DNA from: Labia minor
Lineage: Eukaryota > Arthropoda > Insecta > Dermaptera > Spongiphoridae
Length of the DNA stretch: 64,000 nucleotides
Direction: 5' to 3'
Assembly (NCBI GenBank): GCA_963082975.1
Contig: OY720348.1
Span: 72,131,719-72,195,718, forward strand
A model generated the notes under the pieces. The model was not told the DNA's origin. It made no database searches and saw nothing but the letters and a program-made list of their open reading frames with translations. Below are positions 22,881 through 35,986 of the stretch, one piece after another. Each line of letters begins with the position of its first letter. The first letter of the stretch is position 1. A program made the position numbers and the translations under genes.

Positions 22881-23402
22881 ATGAATGTCAATTACGATTT
22901 ATTTGCCTACAATTTTTCTTTATTTTCAGAATCCATCATTCTTAATGAAAATTTTATAAATAATTTACCAATCGAAATTATTGAAATTATATTTAACAAA
23001 TTAGATATCGTTTCGTTATATCAATCATATCATGTCTGCAAAAAATGGAAAAGTATTATTAAAAAACATTCTCGTTTATATAATAAAATAAAATCTTATA
23101 GAACATATAATAGACGCATGAATACCGATATAGAATTTCATATGAATGAAATTTCTAAAATAATTAATACGAGACATTATCAGAATAAATCCATTGATTC
23201 TATTAATTCTATTAATATCATCAATTCAAACACTAGAAATATAATTAAATCAAACAAATTCTTAGATAGTAGAATAGTTGAAACCAGTGAAAATAGACAA
23301 ATGACAAGAAAAAAGAAAACATTTTTAAAACAAACCACAAATCAAATTCAACATGAGAAACAAAACATTAAAAATAAACAAAAACTAAGACGATTATTAT
23401 AA
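22881..23402 (+). CDS. Small F-box protein, copy 13 (173 aa, full length)
   Basis: Majority protein (Ile122, Gln155); no private change seen. Confidence 0.8.
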   Translation: MNVNYDLFAYNFSLFSESIILNENFINNLPIEIIEIIFNKLDIVSLYQSYHVCKKWKSIIKKHSRLYNKIKSYRTYNRRMNTDIEFHMNEISKIINTRHYQNKSIDSINSINIINSNTRNIIKSNKFLDSRIVETSENRQMTRKKKTFLKQTTNQIQHEKQNIKNKQKLRRLL

Positions 23403-24373
23403 TTAATATATAAGAGATATTAACATGACAGATGTAAGAGAGGGAAATATATTATTTTTTCCATCGAGTTGATATAATTTAATTAATACAACATCTCCTT
23501 ATCAAAAAGATTTATTATTTATTAACATGTACTAAAAATAATTTCTCTATTTAAAAATTTTTCCTTTTTTTTATTTATTTATTTATTTATTTATAATACT
23601 TTCCTATTTTTGTTAGTTTTCATTATGTAAACATTCCTATTATTTGAAACAATAAATTTATTTATTCTAACAATTTCCATTATAATTTTATTTTGTTTGT
23701 TACTTTTACCTCAAAAATTTGAATAAAAATCTCAAGTTTGAAAAATATTTCTTATTATTTCATTTATTTTTTTAGTTTAACCTTATATATTTCCTTTATT
23801 CTATTTACATTTTTATTTATTATACTCACTTGTATCCAGATTTTGCTTTTTTCAATAGTTGTACTTGAAAATAAAAAATATTTATTTAATTGTTTTTCTT
23901 TAGTTTGATACTACCATTCTTTAAACTGTACTATTTTCAATTAATATGTAGATATATCTCTAAATTTATATCTGAAAATCACAAAACTTTTATTAATTCG
24001 TTGTCATTATATTTCATTAGATTGACAAATAATTTAAAATATAATATTTTATTCATTTCAAGTATTTTAAAATTCAGTTGTTTTTTTTTTTTATAAAAAA
24101 TATTACTAATAAAGAAAAAAACAATTTAATTAGAATATGATAGAAATATGTTCTTAAACAAATAATTTAATAACAACAAACAAAATAATTCATTAAAATT
24201 AATAAATAAAATTATGTGTGAATGTTCAAAAACAATAAAGATTAAATTAATATTATTATTTTTTAATTTTTTTTTTTATTTTTAAATATTTATTATTTAT
24301 TTTTAAATAATGTTTTTTAAAAAGTTATTTGATTAATTTTTTTTTCACTGACTCTAAATAGTTACTTCTATTA

Positions 24374-24463
24374 GCATGCGACTGTACCTGTGAATTTTGC
24401 TATAAATACAGCCTGGACTATACATGGATTTCACTTTGTCTCCGGACTTCATAGCCGATACAC
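24374..24463 (+). promoter_or_regulatory. Core promoter island, copy 14
   Basis: TATAAATA at 24401-24408. No change from copy 1 seen. Confidence 0.68.
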
Positions 24464-24752
24464 ACATTATCAAAATATTTTTAGTACAATTTCTATTTAC
24501 TCATTAAATATTGATTCTTTTTAATTTCATTCTTTATCGACTCTGTGGATTAATTATTTTTATATATATATAATTATTTCATTTCATTGTAATTATTATT
24601 TATATTATATTTTCAGAAAAATAATATTTTTCTTCTAAAATAACTTACAAATTATTCTTCAAACATAATTCTCTTTTTCTTTCATTGAATTATCAATTTT
24701 ATTTATTATTATCTATTGTAGGTATATCAAAGTTATTCTTTTCACTAACATA

Positions 24753-25217
24753 ATGAATGTCAATTACGATTTATTTGCCTACAATTTTTCTTTATTTTCA
24801 GAATCCATCATTCTTAATGAAAATTTTATAAATAATTTACCAATCGAAATTATTGAAATTATATTTAACAAATTAGATATCGTTTCGTTATATCAATCAT
24901 ATCATGTCTGCAAAAAATGGAAAAGTATTATTAAAAAACATTCTCGTTTATATAATAAAATAAAATCTTATAGAACATATAATAGACGCATGAATACCGA
25001 TATAGAATTTCATATGAATGAAATTTCTAAAATAATTAATACGAGACATTATCAGAATAAATCCATTGATTCTATTAATTCTATTAATATCATCAATTCA
25101 AACACTAGAAATATAAATAAATCAAACAAATTCTTAGATAGTAGAATAGTTGAAACCAGTGAAAATAGACAAATGACAAGAAAAAAGAAAACATTTTTAA
25201 AACAAACCACAAATTAA
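24753..25217 (+). CDS. Small F-box protein, copy 14 (154 aa, premature stop)
   Basis: Asn122 and TAA at codon 155 (25215-25217); protein as copy 2. Confidence 0.68.
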   Translation: MNVNYDLFAYNFSLFSESIILNENFINNLPIEIIEIIFNKLDIVSLYQSYHVCKKWKSIIKKHSRLYNKIKSYRTYNRRMNTDIEFHMNEISKIINTRHYQNKSIDSINSINIINSNTRNINKSNKFLDSRIVETSENRQMTRKKKTFLKQTTN

Positions 25218-26244
25218 ATTCAACATGAGAAACAAAACATTAAAAATAAACAAAAACTAAGACGATTATTATAATTAATATATAAGAGATATTAATATGA
25301 CAGATGTAAGAGAGGGAAATATATTATTTTTTCCATCGAGTTGATATAATTTAATTAATACAACATCTCCTTATCAAAAAGATTTATTATTTATTAACAT
25401 GTACTAAAAATAATTTCTCTATTTAAAAATTTTTCCTTTTTTTTATTTATTTATTTATTTATTTATAATACTTTCCTATTTTTGTTAGTTTTCATTATGT
25501 AAACATTCCTATTATTTGAAACAATAAATTTATTTATTCTAACAATTTCCATTATAATTTTATTTTGTTTGTTACTTTTACCTCAAAAATTTGAATAAAA
25601 ATCTCAAGTTTGAAAAATATTTCTTATTATTTCATTTATTTTTTTAGTTTAACCTTATATATTTCCTTTATTCTATTTACATTTTTATTTATTATACTCA
25701 CTTGTATCCAGATTTTGCTTTTTTCAATAGTTGTACTTGAAAATAAAAAATATTTATTTAATTGTTTTTCTTTAGTTTGATACTACCATTCTTTAAACTG
25801 TACTATTTTCAATTAATATGTAGATATATCTCTAAATTTATATCTGAAAATCACAAAACTTTTATTAATTCGTTGTCATTATATTTCATTAGATTGACAA
25901 ATAATTTAAAATATAATATTTTATTCATTTCAAGTATTTTAAAATTCAGTTGTTTTTTTTTTTATAAAAAATATTACTAATAAAGAAAAAAACAATTTAA
26001 TTAGAATATGATAGAAATATGTTCTTAAACAAATAATTTAATAACAACAAACAAAATAATTCATTAAAATTAATAAATAAAATTATGTGTGAATGTTCAA
26101 AAACAATAAAGATTAAATTAATATTATTATTTTTTAATTTTTTTTTTTATTTTTAAATATTTATTATTTATTTTTAAATAATGTTTTTTAAAAAGTTATT
26201 TGATTAATTTTTTTTTCACTGACTCTAAATAGTTACTTCTATTA

Positions 26245-26334
26245 GCATGCGACTGTACCTGTGAATTTTGCTATAAATACAGCCTGGACTATACATGGAT
26301 TTCACTTTGTCTCCGGACTTCATAGCCGATACAC
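26245..26334 (+). promoter_or_regulatory. Core promoter island, copy 15
   Basis: TATAAATA at 26272-26279. No change from copy 1 seen. Confidence 0.68.
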
Positions 26335-26623
26335 ACATTATCAAAATATTTTTAGTACAATTTCTATTTACTCATTAAATATTGATTCTTTTTAATTTCA
26401 TTCTTTATCGACTCTGTGGATTAATTATTTTTATATATATATAATTATTTCATTTCATTGTAATTATTATTTATATTATATTTTCAGAAAAATAATATTT
26501 TTCTTCTAAAATAACTTACAAATTATTCTTCAAACATAATTCTCTTTTTCTTTCATTGAATTATCAATTTTATTTATTATTATCTATTGTAGGTATATCA
26601 AAGTTATTCTTTTCACTAACATA

Positions 26624-27145
26624 ATGAATGTCAATTACGATTTATTTGCCTACAATTTTTCTTTATTTTCAGAATCCATCATTCTTAATGAAAATTTTAT
26701 AAATAATTTACCAATCGAAATTATTGAAATTATATTTAACAAATTAGATATCGTTTCGTTATATCAATCATATCATGTCTGCAAAAAATGGAAAAGTATT
26801 ATTAAAAAACATTCTCGTTTATATAATAAAATAAAATCTTATAGAACATATAATAGACGCATGAATACCGATATAGAATTTCATATGAATGAAATTTCTA
26901 AAATAATTAATACGAGACATTATCAGAATAAATCCATTGATTCTATTAATTCTATTAATATCATCAATTCAAACACTAGAAATATAATTAAATCAAACAA
27001 ATTCTTAGATAGTAGAATAGTTGAAACCAGTGAAAATAGACAAATGACAAGAAAAAAGAAAACATTTTTAAAACAAACCACAAATCAAATTCAACATGAG
27101 AAACAAAACATTAAAAATAAACAAAAACTAAGACGATTATTATAA
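26624..27145 (+). CDS. Small F-box protein, copy 15 (173 aa, full length)
   Basis: Majority protein (Ile122, Gln155) with A-rich post-stop sequence; counterpart of copy 8 in the duplicated block. Confidence 0.8.
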   Translation: MNVNYDLFAYNFSLFSESIILNENFINNLPIEIIEIIFNKLDIVSLYQSYHVCKKWKSIIKKHSRLYNKIKSYRTYNRRMNTDIEFHMNEISKIINTRHYQNKSIDSINSINIINSNTRNIIKSNKFLDSRIVETSENRQMTRKKKTFLKQTTNQIQHEKQNIKNKQKLRRLL

Positions 27146-28118
27146 TTAAAAAATATAAGAGATATTAACATGACAGATGTAAGAGAGGGAAATATATTAT
27201 TTTTTCCATCGAGTTGATATAATTTAATTAATACAACATCTCCTTATCAAAAAGATTTATTATTTATTAACATGTACTAAAAATAATTTCTCTATTTAAA
27301 AATTTTTCCTTTTTTTTATTTATTTATTTATTTATTTATAATACTTTCCTATTTTTGTTAGTTTTCATTATGTAAACATTCCTATTATTTGAAACAATAA
27401 ATTTATTTATTCTAACAATTTCCATTATAATTTTATTTTGTTTGTTACTTTTACCTCAAAAATTTGAATAAAAATCTCAAGTTTGAAAAATATTTCTTAT
27501 TATTTCATTTATTTTTTTAGTTTAACCTTATATATTTCCTTTATTCTATTTACATTTTTATTTATTATACTCACTTGTATCCAGATTTTGCTTTTTTCAA
27601 TAGTTGTACTTGAAAATAAAAAATATTTATTTAATTGTTTTTCTTTAGTTTGATACTACCATTCTTTAAACTGTACTATTTTCAATTAATATGTAGATAT
27701 ATCTCTAAATTTATATCTGAAAATCACAAAACTTTTATTAATTCGTTGTCATTATATTTCATTAGATTGACAAATAATTTAAAATATAATATTTTATTCA
27801 TTTCAAGTATTTTAAAATTCAGTTGTTTTTTTTTTTTATAAAAAATATTACTAATAAAGAAAAAAACAATTTAATTAGAATATGATAGAAATATGTTCTT
27901 AAACAAATAATTTAATAACAACAAACAAAATAATTCATTAAAATTAATAAATAAAATTATGTGTGAATGTTCAAAAACAATAAAGATTAAATTAATATTA
28001 TTATTTTTTAATTTTTTTTTTTATTTTTAAATATTTATTATTTATTTTTAAATAATGTTTTTTAAAAAGTTATTTGATTAATTTTTTTTTCACTGACTCT
28101 AAATAGTTACTTCTATTA

Positions 28119-28208
28119 GCATGCGACTGTACCTGTGAATTTTGCTATAAATACAGCCTGGACTATACATGGATTTCACTTTGTCTCCGGACTTCATAGC
28201 CGATACAC
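28119..28208 (+). promoter_or_regulatory. Core promoter island, copy 16
   Basis: TATAAATA at 28146-28153. No change from copy 1 seen. Confidence 0.68.
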
Positions 28209-28497
28209 ACATTATCAAAATATTTTTAGTACAATTTCTATTTACTCATTAAATATTGATTCTTTTTAATTTCATTCTTTATCGACTCTGTGGATTAATT
28301 ATTTTTATATATATATATTTATTTCATTTCATTGTAATTATTATTTATATTATATTTTCAGAAAAATAATATTTTTCTTCTAAAATAACTTACGAATTAT
28401 TCTTCAAACATAATTCTCTTTTTCTTTCATTGAATTATCAATTTTATTTATTATTATCTATTGTAGGTATATCAAAGTTATTCTTTTCACTAACATA

Positions 28498-29019
28498 ATG
28501 AATGTCAATTACGATTTATTTGCCTACAATTTTTCTTTATTTTCAGAATCCATCATTCTTAATGAAAATTTTATAAATAATTTACCAATCGAAATTATTG
28601 AAATTATATTTAACAAATTAGATATCGTTTCGTTATATCAATCATATCATGTCTGCAAAAAATGGAAAAGTATTATTAAAAAACATTCTCGTTTATATAA
28701 TAAAATAAAATCTTATAGAACATATAATAGACGCATGAATACCGATATAGAATTTCATATGAATGAAATTTCTAAAATAATTAATACGAGACATTATCAG
28801 AATAAATCCATTGATTCTATTAATTCTATTAATATCATCAATTCAAACACTAGAAATATAATTAAATCAAACAAATTCTTAGATAGTAGAATAGTTGAAA
28901 CCAGTGAAAATAGACAAATGACAAGAAAAAAGAAAACATTTTTAAAACAAACCACAAATCAAATTCAACATGAGAAACAAAACATTAAAAATAAACAAAA
29001 ACTAAGACGATTATTATAA
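28498..29019 (+). CDS. Small F-box protein, copy 16 (173 aa, full length)
   Basis: Majority protein (Ile122, Gln155); counterpart of copy 9, with the same CTTACG leader. Confidence 0.8.
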   Translation: MNVNYDLFAYNFSLFSESIILNENFINNLPIEIIEIIFNKLDIVSLYQSYHVCKKWKSIIKKHSRLYNKIKSYRTYNRRMNTDIEFHMNEISKIINTRHYQNKSIDSINSINIINSNTRNIIKSNKFLDSRIVETSENRQMTRKKKTFLKQTTNQIQHEKQNIKNKQKLRRLL

Positions 29020-29989
29020 TTAATATATAAGAGATATTAACATGACAGATGTAAGAGAGGGAAATATATTATTTTTTCCATCGAGTTGATATAATTTAAT
29101 TAATACAACATCTCCTTATCAAAAAGATTTATTATTTATTAACATGTACTAAAAATAATTTCTCTATTTAAAAATTTTTCCTTTTTTTTATTTATTTATT
29201 TATTTATTTATAATACTTTCCTATTTTTGTTAGTTTTCATTATGTAAACATTCCTATTATTTGAAACAATAAATTTATTTATTCTAACAATTTCCATTAT
29301 AATTTTATTTTGTTTGTTACTTTTACCTCAAAAATTTGAATAAAAATCTCAAGTTTGAAAAATATTTCTTATTATTTCATTTATTTTTTTAGTTTAACCT
29401 TATATATTTCCTTTATTCTATTTACATTTTTATTTATTATACTCACTTGTATCCAGATTTTGCTTTTTTCAATAGTTGTACTTGAAAATAAAAAATATTT
29501 ATTTAATTGTTTTTCTTTAGTTTGATACTACCATTCTTTAAACTGTACTATTTTCAATTAATATGTAGATATATCTCTAAATTTATATCTGAAAATCACA
29601 AAACTTTTATTAATTCGTTGTCATTATATTTCATTAGATTGACAAATAATTTAAAATATAATATTTTATTCATTTCAAGTATTTTAAAATTCAGTTGTTT
29701 TTTTTTTTATAAAAAATATTACTAATAAAGAAAAAAACAATTTAATTAGAATATGATAGAAATATGTTCTTAAACAAATAATTTAATAACAACAAACAAA
29801 ATAATTCATTAAAATTAATAAATAAAATTATGTGTGAATGTTCAAAAACAATAAAGATTAAATTAATATTATTATTTTTTAATTTTTTTTTTTATTTTTA
29901 AATATTTATTATTTATTTTTAAATAATGTTTTTTAAAAAGTTATTTGATTAATTTTTTTTTCACTGACTCTAAATAGTTACTTCTATTA

Positions 29990-30079
29990 GCATGCGACTG
30001 TACCTGTGAATTTTGCTATAAATACAGCCTGGACTATACATGGATTTCACTTTGTCTCCGGACTTCATAGCCGATACAC
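29990..30079 (+). promoter_or_regulatory. Core promoter island, copy 17
   Basis: TATAAATA at 30017-30024. No change from copy 1 seen. Confidence 0.68.
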
Positions 30080-30368
30080 ACATTATCAAAATATTTTTAG
30101 TACAATTTCTATTTACTCATTAAATATTGATTCTTTTTAATTTCATTCTTTATCGACTCTGTGGATTAATTATTTTTATATATATATAATTATTTCATTT
30201 CATTGTAATTATTATTTATATTATATTTTCAGAAAAATAATATTTTTCTTCTAAAATAACTTACAAATTATTCTTCAAACATAATTCTCTTTTTCTTTCA
30301 TTGAATTATCAATTTTATTTATTATTATCTATTGTAGGTATATCAAAGTTATTCTTTTCACTAACATA

Positions 30369-30833
30369 ATGAATGTCAATTACGATTTATTTGCCTACAA
30401 TTTTTCTTTATTTTCAGAATCCATCATTCTTAATGAAAATTTTATAAATAATTTACCAATCGAAATTATTGAAATTATATTTAACAAATTAGATATCGTT
30501 TCGTTATATCAATCATATCATGTCTGCAAAAAATGGAAAAGTATTATTAAAAAACATTCTCGTTTATATAATAAAATAAAATCTTATAGAACATATAATA
30601 GACGCATGAATACCGATATAGAATTTCATATGAATGAAATTTCTAAAATAATTAATACGAGACATTATCAGAATAAATCCATTGATTCTATTAATTCTAT
30701 TAATATCATCAATTCAAACACTAGAAATATAAATAAATCAAACAAATTCTTAGATAGTAGAATAGTTGAAACCAGTGAAAATAGACAAATGACAAGAAAA
30801 AAGAAAACATTTTTAAAACAAACCACAAATTAA
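30369..30833 (+). CDS. Small F-box protein, copy 17 (154 aa, premature stop)
   Basis: Asn122 and TAA at codon 155 (30831-30833); counterpart of copy 10. Confidence 0.68.
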   Translation: MNVNYDLFAYNFSLFSESIILNENFINNLPIEIIEIIFNKLDIVSLYQSYHVCKKWKSIIKKHSRLYNKIKSYRTYNRRMNTDIEFHMNEISKIINTRHYQNKSIDSINSINIINSNTRNINKSNKFLDSRIVETSENRQMTRKKKTFLKQTTN

Positions 30834-31860
30834 ATTCAACATGAGAAACAAAACATTAAAAATAAACAAAAACTAAGACGATTATTATAATTAATATATA
30901 AGAGATATTAACATGACAGATGTAAGAGAGGGAAATATATTATTTTTTCCATCGAGTTGATATAATTTAATTAATACAACATCTCCTTATCAAAAAGATT
31001 TATTATTTATTAACATGTACTAAAAATAATTTCTCTATTTAAAAATTTTTCCTTTTTTTTATTTATTTATTTATTTATTTATAATACTTTCCTATTTTTG
31101 TTAGTTTTCATTATGTAAACATTCCTATTATTTGAAACAATAAATTTATTTATTCTAACAATTTCCATTATAATTTTATTTTGTTTGTTACTTTTACCTC
31201 AAAAATTTGAATAAAAATCTCAAGTTTGAAAAATATTTCTTATTATTTCATTTATTTTTTTAGTTTAACCTTATATATTTCCTTTATTCTATTTACATTT
31301 TTATTTATTATACTCACTTGTATCCAGATTTTGCTTTTTTCAATAGTTGTACTTGAAAATAAAAAATATTTATTTAATTGTTTTTCTTTAGTTTGATACT
31401 ACCATTCTTTAAACTGTACTATTTTCAATTAATATGTAGATATATCTCTAAATTTATATCTGAAAATCACAAAACTTTTATTAATTCGTTGTCATTATAT
31501 TTCATTAGATTGACAAATAATTTAAAATATAATATTTTATTCATTTCAAGTATTTTAAAATTCAGTTGTTTTTTTTTTTATAAAAAATATTACTAATAAA
31601 GAAAAAAACAATTTAATTAGAATATGATAGAAATATGTTCTTAAACAAATAATTTAATAACAACAAACAAAATAATTCATTAAAATTAATAAATAAAATT
31701 ATGTGTGAATGTTCAAAAACAATAAAGATTAAATTAATATTATTATTTTTTAATTTTTTTTTTTATTTTTAAATATTTATTATTTATTTTTAAATAATGT
31801 TTTTTAAAAAGTTATTTGATTAATTTTTTTTTCACTGACTCTAAATAGTTACTTCTATTA

Positions 31861-31950
31861 GCATGCGACTGTACCTGTGAATTTTGCTATAAATACAGCC
31901 TGGACTATACATGGATTTCACTTTGTCTCCGGACTTCATAGCCGATACAC
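31861..31950 (+). promoter_or_regulatory. Core promoter island, copy 18
   Basis: TATAAATA at 31888-31895. No change from copy 1 seen. Confidence 0.68.
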
Positions 31951-32239
31951 ACATTATCAAAATATTTTTAGTACAATTTCTATTTACTCATTAAATATTG
32001 ATTCTTTTTAATTTCATTCTTTATCGACTCTGTGGATTAATTATTTTTATATATATATAATTATTTCATTTCATTGTAATTATTATTTATATTATATTTT
32101 CAGAAAAATAATATTTTTCTTCTAAAATAACTTACAAATTATTCTTCAAACATAATTCTCTTTTTCTTTCATTGAATTATCAATTTTATTTATTATTATC
32201 TATTGTAGGTATATCAAAGTTATTCTTTTCACTAACATA

Positions 32240-32761
32240 ATGAATGTCAATTACGATTTATTTGCCTACAATTTTTCTTTATTTTCAGAATCCATCATTC
32301 TTAATGAAAATTTTATAAATAATTTACCAATCGAAATTATTGAAATTATATTTAACAAATTAGATATCGTTTCGTTATATCAATCATATCATGTCTGCAA
32401 AAAATGGAAAAGTATTATTAAAAAACATTCTCGTTTATATAATAAAATAAAATCTTATAGAACATATAATAGACGCATGAATACCGATATAGAATTTCAT
32501 ATGAATGAAATTTCTAAAATAATTAATACGAGACATTATCAGAATAAATCCATTGATTCTATTAATTCTATTAATATCATCAATTCAAACACTAGAAATA
32601 TAATTAAATCAAACAAATTCTTAGATAGTAGAATAGTTGAAACCAGTGAAAATAGACAAATGACAAGAAAAAAGAAAACATTTTTAAAACAAACCACAAA
32701 TCAAATTCAACATGAGAAACAAAACATTAAAAATAAACAAAAACTAAGACGATTATTATAA
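32240..32761 (+). CDS. Small F-box protein, copy 18 (173 aa, full length)
   Basis: Majority protein (Ile122, Gln155), A-rich post-stop sequence; counterpart of copy 11. Confidence 0.8.
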   Translation: MNVNYDLFAYNFSLFSESIILNENFINNLPIEIIEIIFNKLDIVSLYQSYHVCKKWKSIIKKHSRLYNKIKSYRTYNRRMNTDIEFHMNEISKIINTRHYQNKSIDSINSINIINSNTRNIIKSNKFLDSRIVETSENRQMTRKKKTFLKQTTNQIQHEKQNIKNKQKLRRLL

Positions 32762-33733
32762 TTAAAAAATATAAGAGATATTAACATGACAGATGTAAGA
32801 GAGGGAAATATATTATTTTTTCCATCGAGTTGATATAATTTAATTAATACAACATCTCCTTATCAAAAAGATTTATTATTTATTAACATGTACTAAAAAT
32901 AATTTCTCTATTTAAAAATTTTTCCTTTTTTTTATTTATTTATTTATTTATTTATAATACTTTCCTATTTTTGTTAGTTTTCATTATGTAAACATTCCTA
33001 TTATTTGAAACAATAAATTTATTTATTCTAACAATTTCCATTATAATTTTATTTTGTTTGTTACTTTTACCTCAAAAATTTGAATAAAAATCTCAAGTTT
33101 GAAAAATATTTCTTATTATTTCATTTATTTTTTTAGTTTAACCTTATATATTTCCTTTATTCTATTTACATTTTTATTTATTATACTCACTTGTATCCAG
33201 ATTTTGCTTTTTTCAATAGTTGTACTTGAAAATAAAAAATATTTATTTAATTGTTTTTCTTTAGTTTGATACTACCATTCTTTAAACTGTACTATTTTCA
33301 ATTAATATGTAGATATATCTCTAAATTTATATCTGAAAATCACAAAACTTTTATTAATTCGTTGTCATTATATTTCATTAGATTGACAAATAATTTAAAA
33401 TATAATATTTTATTCATTTCAAGTATTTTAAAATTCAGTTGTTTTTTTTTTTATAAAAAATATTACTAATAAAGAAAAAAACAATTTAATTAGAATATGA
33501 TAGAAATATGTTCTTAAACAAATAATTTAATAACAACAAACAAAATAATTCATTAAAATTAATAAATAAAATTATGTGTGAATGTTCAAAAACAATAAAG
33601 ATTAAATTAATATTATTATTTTTTAATTTTTTTTTTTATTTTTAAATATTTATTATTTATTTTTAAATAATGTTTTTTAAAAAGTTATTTGATTAATTTT
33701 TTTTTCACTGACTCTAAATAGTTACTTCTATTA

Positions 33734-33823
33734 GCATGCGACTGTACCTGTGAATTTTGCTATAAATACAGCCTGGACTATACATGGATTTCACTTTGTC
33801 TCCGGACTTCATAGCCGATACAC
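33734..33823 (+). promoter_or_regulatory. Core promoter island, copy 19
   Basis: TATAAATA at 33761-33768. No change from copy 1 seen. Confidence 0.68.
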
Positions 33824-34112
33824 ACATTATCAAAATATTTTTAGTACAATTTCTATTTACTCATTAAATATTGATTCTTTTTAATTTCATTCTTTATCGA
33901 CTCTGTGGATTAATTATTTTTATATATATATATTTATTTCATTTCATTGTAATTATTATTTATATTATATTTTCAGAAAAATAATATTTTTCTTCTAAAA
34001 TAACTTACGAATTATTCTTCAAACATAATTCTCTTTTTCTTTCATTGAATTATCAATTTTATTTATTATTATCTATTGTAGGTATATCAAAGTTATTCTT
34101 TTCACTAACATA

Positions 34113-34634
34113 ATGAATGTCAATTACGATTTATTTGCCTACAATTTTTCTTTATTTTCAGAATCCATCATTCTTAATGAAAATTTTATAAATAATTTAC
34201 CAATCGAAATTATTGAAATTATATTTAACAAATTAGATATCGTTTCGTTATATCAATCATATCATGTCTGCAAAAAATGGAAAAGTATTATTAAAAAACA
34301 TTCTCGTTTATATAATAAAATAAAATCTTATAGAACATATAATAGACGCATGAATACCGATATAGAATTTCATATGAATGAAATTTCTAAAATAATTAAT
34401 ACGAGACATTATCAGAATAAATCCATTGATTCTATTAATTCTATTAATATCATCAATTCAAACACTAGAAATATAATTAAATCAAACAAATTCTTAGATA
34501 GTAGAATAGTTGAAACCAGTGAAAATAGACAAATGACAAGAAAAAAGAAAACATTTTTAAAACAAACCACAAATCAAATTCAACATGAGAAACAAAACAT
34601 TAAAAATAAACAAAAACTAAGACGATTATTATAA
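34113..34634 (+). CDS. Small F-box protein, copy 19 (173 aa, full length)
   Basis: Majority protein (Ile122, Gln155); CTTACG leader upstream, GT-insert spacer downstream, so the gene sits inside a mosaic unit. Confidence 0.8.
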   Translation: MNVNYDLFAYNFSLFSESIILNENFINNLPIEIIEIIFNKLDIVSLYQSYHVCKKWKSIIKKHSRLYNKIKSYRTYNRRMNTDIEFHMNEISKIINTRHYQNKSIDSINSINIINSNTRNIIKSNKFLDSRIVETSENRQMTRKKKTFLKQTTNQIQHEKQNIKNKQKLRRLL

Positions 34635-35607
34635 TTAATATATAAGAGATATTAACATGACAGATGTAAGAGAGGGAAATATATTATTTTTTCCATCGAG
34701 TTGATATAATTTAATTAATACAACATCTCCTTATCAAAAAGATTTATTATTTATTAACATGTACTAAAAATAATTTCTCTATTTAAAAATTTTTCCTTTT
34801 TTTTATTTATTTATTTATTTATTTATAATACTTTCCTATTTTTGTTAGTTTTCATTATGTAAACATTCCTATTATTTGAAACAATAAATTTATTTATTCT
34901 AACAATTTCCATTATAATTTTATTTTGTTTGTTACTTTTACCTCAAAAATTTGAATAAAAATCTCAAGTTTGAAAAATATTTCTTATTATTTCATTTATT
35001 TTTTTAGTTTAACCTTATATATTTCCTTTATTCTATTTACATTTTTATTTATTATACTCACTTGTATCCAGATTTTGCTTTTTTCAATAGTTGTACTTGA
35101 AAATAAAAAATATTTATTTAATTGTTTTTCTTTAGTTTGATACTACCATTCTTTAAACTGTACTATTTTCAATTAATATGTAGATATATCTCTAAATTTA
35201 TATCTGAAAATCACAAAACTTTTATTAATTCGTTGTCATTATATTTCATTAGATTGACAAATAATTTAAAATATAATATTTTATTCATTTCAAGTATTTT
35301 AAAATTCAGTTGTTTTTTTTTTTTATAAAAAATATTACTAATAAAGAAAAAAACAATTTAATTAGAATATGTGATAGAAATATGTTCTTAAACAAATAAT
35401 TTAATAACAACAAACAAAATAATTCATTAAAATTAATAAATAAAATTATGTGTGAATGTTCAAAAACAATAAAGATTAAATTAATATTATTATTTTTTAA
35501 TTTTTTTTTTTATTTTTAAATATTTATTATTTATTTTTAAATAATGTTTTTTAAAAAGTTATTTGATTAATTTTTTTTTCACTGACTCTAAATAGTTACT
35601 TCTATTA

Positions 35608-35697
35608 GCATGCGACTGTACCTGTGAATTTTGCTATAAATACAGCCTGGACTATACATGGATTTCACTTTGTCTCCGGACTTCATAGCCGATACAC
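35608..35697 (+). promoter_or_regulatory. Core promoter island, copy 20
   Basis: TATAAATA at 35635-35642. No change from copy 1 seen. Confidence 0.68.
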
Positions 35698-35986
35698 ACA
35701 TTATCAAAATATTTTTAGTACAATTTCTATTTACTCATTAAATATTGATTCTTTTTAATTTCATTCTTTATCGACTCTGTGGATTAATTATTTTTATATA
35801 TATATAATTATTTCATTTCATTGTAATTATTATTTATATTATATTTTCAGAAAAATAATATTTTTCTTCTAAAATAACTTACAAATTATTCTTCAAACAT
35901 AATTCTCTTTTTCTTTCATTGAATTATCAATTTTATTTATTATTATCTATTGTAGGTATATCAAAGTTATTCTTTTCACTAACATA

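Larger units (their letters stand above)
22431..24302 (+). repeat. Repeat unit 13
   Basis: 1872 bp. Code: 9 | TGTG | T | A | I-Q | short | long-T | 12 | none. Confidence 0.97.
24303..26173 (+). repeat. Repeat unit 14
   Basis: 1871 bp. Code: 9 | TGTG | A | A | N-stop | short | long-T | 11 | none. Private C-to-T change at 25296, just after the coding region. Starts the regular three-unit spacing of this class (14, 17, 20, 23). Confidence 0.97.
26174..28047 (+). repeat. Repeat unit 15
   Basis: 1874 bp. Code: 9 | TGTG | A | A | I-Q | long A-rich | long-T | 12 | none. Same code and length as unit 8, without the private promoter change of that unit. Confidence 0.97.
28048..29918 (+). repeat. Repeat unit 16
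   Basis: 1871 bp. Code: 9 | TGTG | T | G | I-Q | short | long-T | 11 | none. Same code and length as unit 9. Confidence 0.97.
29919..31789 (+). repeat. Repeat unit 17
   Basis: 1871 bp. Code: 9 | TGTG | A | A | N-stop | short | long-T | 11 | none. Same code and length as unit 10. Confidence 0.97.
31790..33662 (+). repeat. Repeat unit 18
   Basis: 1873 bp. Code: 9 | TGTG | A | A | I-Q | long A-rich | long-T | 11 | none. Same code and length as unit 11; last unit of the second 8-11-like block. Confidence 0.97.
33663..35536 (+). repeat. Repeat unit 19
   Basis: 1874 bp. Code: 9 | TGTG | T | G | I-Q | short | long-T | 12 | GT insert. Left half like units 9 and 16; right half carries the first GT insert (ATATGTGATAG near 35370). 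Confidence 0.97.
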
